A DNA stretch of 64,000 bases from Selaginella tamariscina (taxonomy: Eukaryota > Streptophyta > Lycopodiopsida > Selaginellales > Selaginellaceae), in NCBI GenBank assembly GCA_003024785.1, contig PUQB01000143.1, positions 412,501 to 476,500 on the forward strand. Reading direction: 5' to 3'. The position numbers and the translations under genes were made by a program. The number at the start of each line of letters is the position of its first letter. Positions within the stretch are counted from its first letter, which is position 1. Shown here piece after piece: positions 12,258 to 24,192 of this stretch. The notes beneath the pieces were generated by a model, which saw nothing but the letters and a program-made list of their open reading frames with translations, had not been told where the DNA came from and ran no database searches.

Positions 12258-12895
12258 GTTGCATGATCTCGCTAATGTTTGAGCATCCGGTAATGTAAGG
12301 AGAAGGTCCTTCACGTCAGCCCTCAACCCAAACAGAAGTGTTCAATCAATGCAGTCTCGTCCCATGGAATGTTCGTGCAAAGTTGCTGAATTCGATGCAT
12401 AGACGGAAGCTGGTCGGGATCCTTGAGTGAGCTTCGCGTAATTTGCGGAACGTACTTATCAGGATCTCCAAAACAGGCTTCAAAGGCAGCTATGAAACCT
12501 TCAAAGTCTTCCATCAATGGGTCGTCACGCTCCAGCAGGGAGCAACCCAAGCCCGTGGAGATCCACTTAGTAAGGATGCCAAAAGACCCACCTTTGAGCA
12601 TCAGTCGAGGTGCGTGGTTGCATACGGATCAAGAGCCAGATCTGATTTAGGAAACTTGGAATCGGCATGATTGCACTGAACTTCTCTGGCATGCTAACTT
12701 GACTCCGAAAAAAGTTCGATGAAGAGGGAACCACCGATGCCTGGGAGAGAGCCTGTGCAGCAGCCTTGAGGATGCATCAGCAGCTGCATGTGCCGCATTG
12801 GTGGAACCTTGCAAATCGGTGACCACTTGGCGTAAAGTGGCCAGCTCATGAAGCAACATTTGGTGCTCGCGTTGAAAGTGCTCAAAATCAGCCAT
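12258..12895 (-). pseudogene. gag: Truncated Gag of the outer chromovirus
   Basis: Starts MADFEHFQREHQMLLHELATLR at 12895 and is collinear with the gag at 11619. It stops abruptly at codons for an ATGCAA stretch, where the inner LTR begins. It carries several indels (for example near 12,600 and 12,390) that break the frame, more than the inner copy. The zinc knuckle and all of pol are missing. Confidence 0.85.
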
Positions 12896-12974
12896 AATCT
12901 ATGAAAGAAAAAGGAGGAAACAAAGGAAAAGAATCAAGGAAAATAAGTAGCTGAAAAACGGAGAGCTATGAAAG

Positions 12975-12987
12975 TAGTTACTATCAA
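12975..12987 (-). other. Putative self-priming primer-binding site (outer element)
   Basis: The plus strand reads TAGTTACTATCAA, differing at its first base from the inner element. The LTR of this same element carries the matching change (TTGATAGTAACTA at 13302-13314), so the 13-base pairing is kept. Confidence 0.65.
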
Positions 12988-12989
12988 AT

Positions 12990-13529
12990 TGTCAAGCCAC
13001 CATCCAGGAACCAGGAAGAGAACAGGATTCCAAGAACAGGAAGGCTTGACTCAGGAGCAGGATTGAAAGCAGGACAAGAACAGGAACAGGACGGATCTTA
13101 GAGCAAGACAGGATCAAGATAGGATCGGGAGAGCAAGATAGGAAGCAAGACAGGAAGGAACAAGACAGAAACATGACAGGATCCGGAAAAGACAGGAGCA
13201 GGACAGGATCCAGGAGTAGAATAAGAACAGGAGCGAGCAGGAGTAGGACAGGAAACAAGCAAGAACAAGACAAGACAAGATTGATCGTAGTAAGACTGGT
13301 GTTGATAGTAACTAATTGTACAACAATTAGTCGGAGCTTTTATGCTCACAATTCCAAGCTAATCTAGGCATGAGTGCTAAAAGTGGTTGCATGCATGCAA
13401 AGTGATTGCATGCATGTAGAGGCTAAGATGAGTCAATGTCCCTTATCTAGACATATCCTGTGGCATATCTGTAGAAGTCCTCAACCCATATCCTGTATCC
13501 GGAATCCTATATTGTATCGGGTTGTGACA
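12990..13529 (-). repeat. Chromovirus LTR (5' of outer element)
   Basis: Begins TGTCAAGCCACCATCC and ends GGGTTGTGACA. It is followed directly by the TGTTT target duplication. It contains the variant TTGATAGTAACTA at 13302-13314. Confidence 0.9.
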
Positions 13530-13534
13530 TGTTT

Positions 13535-15700
13535 AAGAAATAAAAAGTTAACTCTATGTGAATTGTTAATAATTTTCAGTGAGCCTTGGTAAAAGAACTA
13601 AGATTCGAAGGTGAAGCATGATATGTTATAAATGTATCGTACATGAAAGCTTGAAGGGGGAAAAGAAAATAATTAAAAAAGATTCGCATGAATCACGTAG
13701 AGACTTATGTAAAACTTCTTGTCATAATTTTAACCTGGTGGATTGACTATTTGGGTAAGATTGTGGGATATGTAGGCAAAAAAACCTAGCAGACCTGGGT
13801 CATCACGACCAAGGGCCCTCTCATAAACACCAATTGACCTTTACTAGTTGGCATAAGGGGAAAGGGAAAGGTTTTAACATTTGGTATCAGAGCAGTCTTG
13901 GGGCCGCTCTAATACCAAATCTACTAAGGTTGGCACACTTGTCCTTGCCTAACTAAACCCCTCGATCACATGTGTACAGCCAAGCGGCTTTGTGATCGCC
14001 TCTGGCCCGATTGACATGTGATGCAAGTACAGCCTACGCTTTTCTTGCCTAACTAAACTCCTCAATCACATGTGTATAGCCAAGCGACTTTGTGACACTT
14101 CCTTTGTATTCAGAGAAGCTTTTGAACAGCAATCTTAAAAGCAAAGTATTTATAAAAAAAGATGATGCAAGGTGTTTCAAGTAGTTGTTCGTTACTTTTA
14201 GACTATGCTTAACCAATTTCTCATGTTATATCTTTAATTGGGTTGGATGGAATATTCCAAGAGCTACTTTTTAGGTTACTTAGGAGTATATTGGTGTTAA
14301 TGCAAAAGAAACATTATATTTTTGACATTTGACATGGTTAACGTTAAGAATAATGCAAATTGAAAATGGTTTCTTTGGTGTTTGAATGATGCAATCAACA
14401 ATGAACGTTGTTTAACATTTTTTTCAATTGATAAAAGATGTTGTTAATGGTGTGTTAACAAGTTTTTAACCAAGTGAAACATAATTATTTAATGAAACAC
14501 TTGGCAAAGAACTTCCAAAAAAAATTTAAGAGTTTGGAACTTGTTCATCTTTTTATAAAAGGTTGTTCGAGCTATTTCTTCAACTTCTTTTAAAAAGGTA
14601 ATGATTGAAATGCATAGGAAAAGGAAATGCAGTCTTATGAGTGTTATTTACTATATATAAAAGGCATTGGGTAACTGCTTTTTAAGGTAAAACATTTGGA
14701 TATTTAATATTCAATATAGTAGAGTTTTTAATGCTTAATTACTTGAGACACATGAATTGCCAATTTAGGTATGTTAAAAGTTAAATTAAAGTTGATGACT
14801 TTCATTCTTCTAGTGACAATTTGAAGGACATAAAACTTGAGATGATGTTAGTAATATGGCTTCTACTAGTTTAGTGAATACTTAAAGGTTTAGATTCGTA
14901 AGTGCTTGCTATTGCATCATTTGTTCAATTAATATGGTAATATTCGAGATTCATTCAAACACCACATGAAGCTTGCCAAAAATATTTGTTCTTGCTTTTG
15001 GTTGACAAAAAAGTCAATATTCTGTGTGCTCATTGCTATCTGGAACATGTGGAATCGTTTGTTTCTCTCTTTGCTACTCACTTGGCTTATTGTGTCTATA
15101 TGATTTGAAGAGTTTATTAAAGAAAAATAGTTAATGAATAGAATATTCTAGATTATTTTAATTGAAGGGTTGAGTAAGAGTATTTTCTTCATAAGGGTAA
15201 AAATTTTAATTTTAGAACTTCTTACCTCTTTATAATTTTGGGGTATAAACAAAATTTAAATGAATGTCCTTTCTTTTTACCAATTATCCAAATCTTTTGT
15301 AATTAGCTAGAAGATCTTATAAAATATGCTAGAATATTTTTTTAAATAACCGGCTCAATAATTAAGGTAAATAAAGAAATTTGGAAAAATAAGTAAATGA
15401 ATCTAGATCAATGGCTAAGATTAAATATCTTATCTTAATTTAAATAAATCAATGAGGAGTAGCTTCATGATAATAATAAATAGGATAACTAGCTAAAAAC
15501 GCATGTATTTATGCAAATATATATAAACATCCTTAATTAATAATTGCTTTTAGTCCGTGTGAAATTCACCAAGATAGACATATAATAGTATACTCTAGTT
15601 GCTATACTGAAAGTTCAGGTCCACGTGTCCTCAAATAATAAGGTTACGGCTTAACCATTTAAGGTATATTATACTTAAGGTTTATGATTAGGTTATTTAA
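13535..15700. other. Intergenic, with LTR-retroelement remnant near its left end
   Basis: Most of this stretch is AT-rich without a gene. At 13882-13893 it holds TGGTATCAGAGC, the usual plant primer-binding site matching initiator tRNA-Met, so an old LTR element probably ended just upstream. No pol is recognisable downstream. About 53 bases (CTTGCCTAACTAAAC...) are duplicated at 13,944 and 14,044. Confidence 0.5.
13880..13920. repeat. Hairpin containing a tRNA-Met-type primer site
   Basis: TTTGGTATCAGAGC (13880-13893) is followed 12 bases later by GCTCTAATACCAAA. Thirteen of fourteen positions pair. Confidence 0.7.
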
Positions 15701-15730
15701 AGTTAGAGTTTTTAATGGTTTTTATAAGGC

Positions 15731-17132
15731 ATGTACCTCAGTAGTCATGGTGAGACACCACGGAGGAGGAAGAGACAGAGACGCTCAGAAAAGGGCAAGG
15801 TTGTTTCTGGAGAAGAAGATGTAATCGGATTGATCCTGCAGAAATTAGGGAAGGCAAAGGTTGTTTCTGGAGAAGAAGATGATACAAAGTTAGTTATTGA
15901 AGAGCTTTCTGCAGATGTAATCAGATTGATCATAGAGAAATTACCTTTTGCAGACGGTTATTGTTTATATTCCTTACTACGCGATAGTGAGCTGAAGAAA
16001 ACTGTCAAGGGTGTTCTTTCAAGGCGCTTGACCCTCAGTTACGAGTCGAACACTGTAACTTGTGAAGAAGGGTGTTGGAAGGTTGATTTGTCCCCTATTC
16101 TTTGGATGGACTTGGCTTATAGTAGGACGTGGGTGCCATGGTCATCCAGTGGTGGCCTCGTTGCTGCTCTGGTCTTCCAACCCACAGTAGAGATGGAACT
16201 AAAGATGGCACAGTTGAAACTAAAAGATGTCACAGGTGGAACCCGAGGAATTCCCAGAAGGAGAACAGTTGGACCTAAGTATCTCAGAACTGCAACAGAG
16301 ATTCACAATCGTTGTAACCAATGTGGTGACTGGCACCTGGAGGACAGTGGAGATGCCTTTCTTTGGGAGTCCCGACGCCGTTGTGGGTCTTGAGCCTAGG
16401 CTAGTGGTAACAACGGATTACAATATCAGCATAGTTTTGGAGTGCGACCCCGAGAGACAAACATATAAGATCATCATGACTGAAATCAAGTACTGCCTGA
16501 ACTTGTGCGACTTTACGATCCACGTTTACTCGTCAGAGACGGATAGGTGGGAGAAGCACAGGAAGGTTAGATTGGAGTTTGACACACGCATCAAGAACTT
16601 TTACGCAGTATGATCCGGCTTTCTCCATTTCTCGAGCTCGAGCCATGGCTCGCATAATTTGTTTTACACGCTCAACATGGCAGATATGACTCGCACTGAG
16701 AAGATAATATATCATCATTTCTGGGTGGTAGAGCCTCAACGGATGGTAAAGATTATGAGGCCTGCCATCTTTACCGAAGAACATGTACTGGCGTTTGGGA
16801 GTGAAACCAGGAATGGCCCCATCAATCTGTTCGAGTGGGATGCAACTAATGGATGGTGCATAGTGTCGACCCTACCTGTGGGAAAATTGACGAAGTTCCT
16901 TTCTAAATGCAATTTGTCTTCCTCCATGAAAGCTTACGTCAAGACTGTGACTGTCACGTTTCACCGGGGTAACAAGGTGGGGATGGCGCTTTTGAATCAC
17001 CCTGACTACGGACTGGAATACGATATGAACTCCAAACACTGGAAATGCATTTTCGATCCCAGCTTGCGGAACTTCATAAAATTTCCTCAGGACAGGTATC
17101 TTCACGTATCCGCCTCTATTGCACATGCTTAA
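15731..17132 (+). pseudogene. F-box-like protein gene, frame-broken
   Basis: ATG at 15731 opens a basic N-terminus with a duplicated 8-residue block KVVSGEED (residues about 24 and 44). A divergent F-box-like stretch follows, ADVIRLIIEKLPFADGYCLYS. The downstream part resembles the beta-propeller/associated region of plant F-box proteins (VVTGTWRTVEMP, VYSSETDRWEKHRKV, LFEWDATNGWCIVSTLPVG). The frame changes between about 16,222 and 16,330, and a TGA interrupts it at 16,611. After that TGA the frame stays open to 17,132. Two lesions in one gene point to a pseudogene, though assembly indels could explain the first. The 130 bases before the ATG are AT-rich. Confidence 0.6.
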
Positions 17133-17989
17133 ATAAAATGATTATTACGTGCACACACAAATGCAATGTGTGAATAATCTCTAGACATTGTGAAATATAC
17201 ATAGATAGACCAAACAATATAAGTTTGTGGACCACCTCAAAAAGATTCAGTACACCAGCATACAGAACGACAAAGTGGCGCGTGGAGTCTGGACCTGAAC
17301 TTATTCTACACGTCCCATTAGTTTCTATTCTTAGTGTATATATCTGTGTAAAACATCTCGGTGACAAACTAAAGCAATGCAAATACTATGTATTAATATT
17401 ATGTTTATATATATTATTTTCTTATATTTAACTTTACTATTAAGCTAAATTTATAATTTTCAAAATTAACTATCCAATCAGATATGTCCTATAGATTTTG
17501 TGGAAAATTTAATGTGATTGGAAAGCCACGATCGGGATGTCATGCATGCAACATTAGCCTTTTTCACTTCAATGTAATATAATGCATTTTATATGTAATT
17601 CTTCTTTGACTTCTATTTATCTTGTACCTTCTTATTTGATTCTTAATACAATGCCATATAATTTTTGAGTGTCAGCACGATTATAATATCTGTTTTTGTA
17701 TCATTTGTGATAGAAATCGAATATCTACATGTGTTCGATTTATATAATTTGTGATAACATATCCATCATGGGAGTATTATTAAAGTTGTAGCTCAGTTAC
17801 ATGATTAGACATAATAACAATATAATTCATATCTTAAGTGGCACTTTTTACATTTAATACATTGTTTTTCCACATGTTTATACATACTTTATCCATATGT
17901 ACATCTTGTATAAACATTAATTAGTACTTAAATTTTTATATTTAATTTATTCAACCCAATGTTGAATAAACTATTATAATAAATTATGT
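17133..17989. other. AT-rich intergenic sequence
   Basis: Downstream region of the F-box-like gene. I see nothing coding in it. Confidence 0.6.
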
Positions 17990-18440
17990 AACAACCTAAG
18001 CTCATTAGCATGAAACACTTACAAGGTCATGTATTTAGGGTTATCCAAATCTAACCTTTAGGGAGTTTGCTTAGCAAAACATTCATGTCCGCCTTGAGTG
18101 CACGCTCATGTCCTTACTAAGTACTAACCCTAGGTCTAGGGTATGACTTGCCACTTAAATTTTTAGGGGTTAGTCATGGTTCAGGGTACCCCTTGTCACC
18201 CTAAAGGGGTTGTACTCCTGAATGAGGATGATTCCTCAAGGGGTAAGTAATGATGCCTTAGCTTTGTCACGGGGGCATGTGAGAGACACATTTTCTTTGT
18301 GAGGGTAAGGCATGAACATGTCTAGGTCTATTAAGATAGGATTCTAAAGTTTACTGGGATATCCTCTAGGGTTTGGGATGGTCATTCTAGGGCTTAAGAT
18401 AGGACTTTAAGTCTTCTGTTTAATTAGGCATCTTAATTAA
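17990..18440 (+). repeat. LTR-like dispersed repeat, copy 1
   Basis: Starts TGTAACAACCTAAGCTCATTAGCATGAA. A related sequence lies in inverse orientation at 35,765-36,222; the central CACCCTAAAGGGGTTGTACT is identical in both. The TGTAACAAC start resembles LTR ends of plant gypsy elements. No coding region is attached. Confidence 0.7.
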
Positions 18441-18480
18441 ACTTTAGGGTCATCTTAGAAGATTTAGTATTGCTCACACA

Positions 18481-19190
18481 TGGAATTGACGTTGAAAAAG
18501 CCACTTACGACCACATGTTACCAAAACCCTGACACCAAGATTGTGCTAGCACCAATGGTGACAAGAATCAAGTTTACAAAGGTCATGGAAAATCCCTTTG
18601 GAAATGCACAACTTTATTGATTTCTTATGGGAGCCTTATTGTATGCTTCAACTGCAACAAAGACTAAAATGTAAGTTATGTTTTAAGAGTACTCTGTAGA
18701 TACATGCATTGTCCAACTGTAGCACATTGGCAAGCAAGGAATACCAAATGAGAGACAGAAGATGAGGCCTGTGGCTTATTCAGATGCTGATTGGGTTGGT
18801 GACATGGATAACATGAGGTCAACTACATGCATCTTTTATATGTTAGCAAATGCCCTTATTTCTTGGAATAACAAGAAACAACAGACAGTGGCTCTTTCAA
18901 GTGTAAAGGTTGATTATGTGTTCAACAACAATAGGAGACGTGATATGGTTGACATGCATGCTTAAGGAGCTTAAACAAGAGCAAGTTGAGCCAACTCCTT
19001 TATATTGCCATAAGCAAATCCTGTTTTTTCATTGACAACCAAATATATAGATATACAACATCATTTCATAAGGGAGAGAGTTGGAGACATAGGTATATTG
19101 GCTTGAGGAGGAGTGTAAAAAGTAAAGCCAATTTACTTAAGTAGAGCATTAAGCTAGTTGATGAACGTTAGAGGTGAAGCATGTTAATAA
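18481..19190 (+). mobile_element. Ty1/copia RNase H fragment
   Basis: A decayed C-terminal piece of a copia polyprotein on the plus strand. Recognisable are YSDADWVGDMDNMRSTTC, ISWNNKKQQTVALSS and, in another frame, KYIDIQHHFIRE, the usual end of copia RNase H. Stops and frame breaks occur throughout. No LTRs were found for it. Confidence 0.75.
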
Positions 19191-20278
19191 GCAATGTATA
19201 TATGTAACACAATTTGTGATGCTTGGTGTGTTGTTTTATGTGAATGATATATATTGCTTCTTTCTTTAAATTCTTTCAAAAAAAGTGCCTCTAATGCACT
19301 AATTTCTTTCTTTCTTAGTTTTTTGTTCATCCTTACCTTGGTCTTTTACCCTTTAAAACGGCATAACTATATATTACACAAGAATATTCTATGCATAATT
19401 TACCTTTTTTTGTATATTATTTTTTATTATAAATTCGATCCATTCCTCGTGTATATGGTGTGTATACATGTACGTAAACGTACATGTCTACATATTTACA
19501 CATTTCACAATCCAAGGCTGTGGCAAATGCCCTTATTGGGTGTATTATGGTGGAACTGCCATTTCTTACTTATATATGCGGAAACTATAAGAATCTAGCC
19601 TATGCGATGCTCCACGTCTCTAACATTCTAACAATTCCAAAGTTAATATAGAACAGGTGGGGATCCTGCTGACTTGAGTAATATCAAGCCTAAGGAAGTA
19701 CCCAGTATAAGTGCAGACATATATATGCATGAAGAGAAAGAAAAAGAGTACAGATGTTAACAAGAGTGCATTTGATATTAAACTACAAATTAAATATTAA
19801 ATATAAATATTTAAAAATATATTGGTGGTGGCAGTGGAGGTGGATAATGGCCGTGGACGTGGCCATGGTCACTAATACACATTGCCAATAACAGGGTAAT
19901 ATCTGTACATATGTATCTGAATATTAAGAGAAATCTATAACACCTGCTAGAAAATGGTAGAGAACAGTGACAGTCCCATTTATTTGTGGGAAGCACTATC
20001 CACACGCACGCACACAGACACGCGTACACATGCACACACTTATCAAGTACATCTACACATTAACTTTATACGCCAAACAAATATGCACACACTGAACGAA
20101 TAAAAGCTTGACAAAGTATGAAGAATGAAAGATTCAGAGTAAGAAAGCATATAGATACAAGTGGTGCAATCTCGTCCAAGCTTCCTATGGTAACCGAACA
20201 ATGTGGTGAAATTTAAATCTCTCCCTCGCCCTGTGTCGCCAGGTGTGAAGTAAAATCTGAACTAGCCCTTCAAAGACT
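19191..20278. other. AT-rich intergenic sequence
   Basis: No gene seen. A GGTGG-rich tract lies near 19,825-19,870 and a CA-rich tract near 19,995-20,040. Confidence 0.55.
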
Positions 20279-20453
20279 TGGAGCCATTGCAAAGGTTTTT
20301 ATTATATTTAAAACATCGTGTACAAGGTTATTATATACATCAATAAACCTATGTGTCTTAACTTCTTGTTGTGTATACCTAACGTTACATTTTAATTGTA
20401 TCTAAATGATCACCCTAATCGTACGGTCACCATAGTACAAATGTTTACTTACA
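20279..20453 (-). repeat. Copia 3' LTR
   Basis: Element sense starts TGTAAGTAAACATTTG next to a purine tract (GAATGAGGGGAG) and ends GCAATGGCTCCA. It shares TAACGTTAGG, TATACACAA and CTTGTACA(C/T)GATGTTTTAAATATAA with the copy at 30,653. Confidence 0.7.
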
Positions 20454-23400
20454 CTCCCCTCATTCGTGACTGAGTACCATGTCATCACTCCCAGTGATTT
20501 TCAAAGCTTTTGGAAGTAGGCTGGTGGCAGAGGCTTTGTTCAATATGTTTGCCATCATTTTTTTTGTTGGACAATACTTCAACTCCAAGTTCTATTCACA
20601 ACTATAGTAAAATTTGACTTGGACGTGTTTTGTTCTGGAGTGATAATGGGAATTCTTTGTTAGTGCAATTGTGCTTTGATTGTCACTTGATAGTTGCGTC
20701 AATTCATTTTGATGTTGCTTGAGGCCAGCAATGAATTTCTCAGCCAAACTCCTTGTGCCACCATAGTCATGGCAAATGTATTCTGCCTCAGTTGATGAAG
20801 TTGTTGTGATTGCATGTTGCTTGCTTGGCTAACAAATCTCATACGAAAAAGATATCTTGAGGTTGACTTTTTGCAATCTGGATCTCCTGCAAAATTTGCA
20901 TTTGTGTAGCCCGTTAACTTGAACTCTTCAGTGCTCTTGCACTGGTATACTAGTCGAATGTCTGCAGTGCCTTTTAGGTAACAAAGTATTCACTTAATTC
21001 TTGTCTAGTGCTCATAACCTAAATTTCCATGTAATGGGAAACTTTTCCAACAACATAGGAAATATCTAGCTTACACATGGTTAAGTAAATCAAAGAACCA
21101 ACTATTTGACGATATTGAACTTTGGCCATTTACTACAATTCTTCCTCTGTCTTTGGGCTCATCTTATGAGAGAGATGGATATTGTTCTGCATTGGAGTGG
21201 GAGAAAGATTTACTTCACTAAATTCAAAGCGATTCAGGATGTTTAGGATATACTGCTTCTATGATAACATGATCACTCCATCTCCTTGCTAAATCTTGAT
21301 TCCCAAGCAGTAGTGAATATCTCCATTTCAAACTCACCATCACAACCTCTTTGTCTCATGCATCCATGTATCAGCATTTGCCAAGAGTATGCAATCGTCT
21401 ACATACACTGCAACTATCACCAACTTATCTCCATGGCTCTTGATGTAGACGTTTGTGTCTGCTACACTGCACCAAAGCCTACCTATATGAGGAAATTGTT
21501 GATTCTTTCATACCAAGCTTTGGGGCTCTATTTTAGCCCATAAAGTGATTAGCACAAGCAATAGACCGGTGCTTTCTTCTCCCCCTTGAGCTCAAATCCA
21601 GTTGGTAAGCTAATATACACCTCTTCTTTAAGCTTGCCATTTAAGAATGTTGTCTTCACATCCAGTTGCTCAATGCATAGCAAGTACTGAGTAGCTACGG
21701 CCAGCAGCAATCTAACAGATGCCAACTTCATGATAGGTGAAAGCATCTCTTGGAAGTTAATGCCTTCTACATGGGAGAAGCCTCGAGCTACTAGTTGACC
21801 TTTGTATCTACAAAAGCTATCCATCAACACTGACTTTGATCCAAAAAACAGCCATCATGTACTCACTACTTGTCGGCCAAGAGGAAAGTCTAGAAACTGG
21901 ATGTAGAACTGCATTCTTCTCCAATGACTGCAATTCACTTTGAATAGCTACTGCCATTTAGGGGCTTTGAGGGCTAACCATCTCCTGCTGGAAAGTCTGA
22001 GGCAACACATCCCCAGAGATTGACTTTACAATAAAAATAAAATAAAGAACATTTTGAATCTTGTTGATTTCGTTGCCTAAATTTTTTTGTGAGGTAGCCT
22101 TTGTTGCTTTCATTTCAATCTCTTCATGATACTGCCGCCCTATTCTATGAGTTGATCTTTGCATAGGAGGAACCCTAGGAACATTCTATGGAATATTCTC
22201 TTGATTTGAATTATCAGGAGATGGCATCTAATGCAAAACAACATGAGAGATCCATAGGTTCTTTGTTCATAGAAAATTATGTCTCAAGCGATGATCATAG
22301 CTTAGAGTTAAGATTTAAGAGCTTATAACTATTGCTAATCTCACTATATCCCAACATTACTACTAGAGTAGCCTTTAAGTCCAACTTCTGTCAAAGATCT
22401 TTTGGCACATGAGCAAATGCCAAACATCCAAAAACTCATAGATCTGAAACTTCTGTGTTTACTTCCCAACCACAACTCCTCTAGCGTCTTTCCATTTTCT
22501 ATAGCTGCTATTGTGTATGGTGAGCAATTCCACAAATATGTTGTGGTTACAACTGCTTTGGCCTAGTATATTTTTGGAAGTTTGGAGTTGACTAACATCA
22601 CATGAGCTACTTCAACCAACGTTTTGTACATGCGCTCTACTACTCTATTCTTTCCTAAATATAGGGGATAGCAATTTGATGTTGATTCGTTAGCTTTGCA
22701 ATAATCTAAAAAGCATTAGAAACATACTCTACTCCATCATCACTACAGAGGATTTTCAGTTTGTGTTCAGTTTCAATCTCGATAGCAATATGAAAATCTT
22801 TGAAGTGTTTAAATGTTTCAGACTTGTGTGTTAGGAACTAGACGACCACCCATTTTGAAAAGTCATCAATGAAAATTGCTTTCCTCCTAGACTCTACACC
22901 TGCATGGGTCCATAGATATTAGTGCATATTAGCTCCAAGGTAGCTAAAGCTTTGCACCATGTTCGTTTTTCTAACGGTAGCTTATGCTACTTGCTGTGAA
23001 TGCATAGATCACAAACATGCAGATCTGATGGAAGGATTCACATACCTGTCACCATCTTGTCGTCAACTAGTTGGAGGTGACCAAATCGTTTATGCCATGT
23101 CTCAACATTTACTTTTGATCTGCTATGAGTGGGAATGATTGCTGCAATTAGGTTTGTTTTCGCTTCTTTTGCTTTTCATTCACACTAAATTGAGCAATTT
23201 AGCCGAAATAAGTTTCCACTCTTGTCTGCATATGTGACTTTCCCATGCTTCGAATGAATGAGGAAATTGCCTTTGGAAGGGAAAATGACTTCAAATCCTT
23301 GATTGATGATCAAAGCAATTGATAATAAGGTCTCAACTGCTTGAGGCACGAATTTCACTCCACTTACTGATGCAACAACACCTGACAATAATTCGATCAT

Positions 23401-23508
23401 TACCGTCCCATGTCCTTCCACATGTAATTTTGCCTCATTTACGATGATGATAATATCTTGAATTGTTTTTAAAATCAAATAGAATCTCTTTGCAATTTGT
23501 TACATGCT
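20454..23508 (-). pseudogene. pol: Copia integrase-RT-RNase H remnant
   Basis: From 5' to 3' on the minus strand: a GAG-pre-integrase-like part at 23478-23185 (VEGHGTVMIELLSG, KHGKVTYADKSGNLFRL). Then integrase C-terminal motifs near 22,440-22,350 (FWMFGICSCAKRSLTEVGLKGYSS, readable as the FGCLAFAHVPK region in a shifted frame). Reverse transcriptase is at 21830-21549 (YKGQLVARGFSHVEGINF, EQLDVKTTFLNGKLKEEVYI). RNase H is near 20,800 (SSTEAEYICHDYGG). Frames are broken many times, so it is inactive. Confidence 0.8.
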
Positions 23509-23513
23509 GCTCT

Positions 23514-24097
23514 TGTCACAACCCGATACAGGATACAGGATGCAGGATACAGGTTCCGGATACAGATACAGGATGCAGGATTTCGGATACAGGATACGGG
23601 TTACAGGATATGCCTGCAGGATATTCCTACAGGATATACCTATAGGATATTCCTATAGGATATGCCTATAGGATATGCTACAGGATATGCACAGGATATG
23701 CCTAGAGGATAAGGGACACTATTCTTAGCTCATGACTAGATTAGACTCATGACTAGATTAGCTTGGAGTTGTGAGCATAAAAGCTCCGACCTAATTGTTG
23801 TACAATCAGTTACTATCAACACCAGTCATTCTACGATTATTCTTGTTCCTTGTTCTTGTCTTGTTCTTGTCTTACTCTTTGCCTCCTGCTCCTGTCTTGC
23901 TCCGGATCCTGTCTGTTCCTGTCTTGTTCCTGATCCGTCCTGCGCTTCCTGTCTTCTCCGGATCCTATCCTGTCCTGTCTGCTCCTGGATCCGTCCTGTT
24001 CCTATTCCTAGTTCCTGTCTGCTCTCTCCTGTTCCTGAGTCAAGCCTTCCTGTTCCGGAATCCTGCTCCTTCCTGGTTCCTGGATCGTGGCTTGACA
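23514..24097 (+). repeat. Chromovirus 5' LTR
   Basis: Begins TGTCACAACCCGATACAGG, ends GTGGCTTGACA. The U3 part consists largely of ACAGGATAT-type short repeats. The part after 23,820 is rich in TCCTGTC and TTCTTGTC repeats. Confidence 0.95.
23777..23819 (+). promoter_or_regulatory. LTR core promoter and presumed RNA start
   Basis: A TATA-like ATAAAAG lies at 23777-23783. CAGTTACTATCAA lies at 23807-23819, about 30 bases further on, the usual TATA-to-start distance. Its reverse complement occurs just after the LTR (24100-24112). The start site is inferred, not measured. Confidence 0.6.
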
Positions 24098-24099
24098 GT

Positions 24100-24112
24100 T
24101 TGATAGTAACTG
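24100..24112 (+). other. Putative self-priming primer-binding site
   Basis: TTGATAGTAACTG, two bases inside the LTR end at 24,097, is exactly complementary to CAGTTACTATCAA in the LTR. No tRNA-type TGG start follows the LTR. Tf1 and sushi-group elements prime reverse transcription from their own RNA 5' end with this layout. Confidence 0.7.
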
Positions 24113-24192
24113 CTTTCATAGCTCTTCGTTTCCAGCTACTTTTTTTTCCTTGATTCTTTTCCTTCGTTTTCTCCTTTCTTTCTTTCATAATC

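Larger units (their letters stand above)
6172..13529 (-). mobile_element. Ty3/gypsy chromovirus, three-LTR composite
   Basis: Read on the minus strand the order is LTR (13529-12990), partial gag (12895-12258), LTR (12257-11707), full gag-pol, LTR (6655-6172). One perfect 5-bp target duplication, TGTTT, flanks the whole structure (6167-6171 and 13530-13534), so the three LTRs arrived or evolved as one unit. Domain order is Gag with CCHC knuckle, protease, reverse transcriptase, RNase H, integrase, then chromodomain. The last domain and the order identify a chromovirus. The simplest history is insertion of one element into the gag of a related one, followed by deletion between the two 3' LTRs. 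Confidence 0.9.

Noticed and set aside
23749-24103. Leu/Pro/Cys-rich ORFs in the chromovirus LTR, and the like at 6,174-6,530, 11,796-12,011 and 29,377-29,706
   Set aside because: They arise from TCCTGTC-type short repeats in the LTR and vary between copies.
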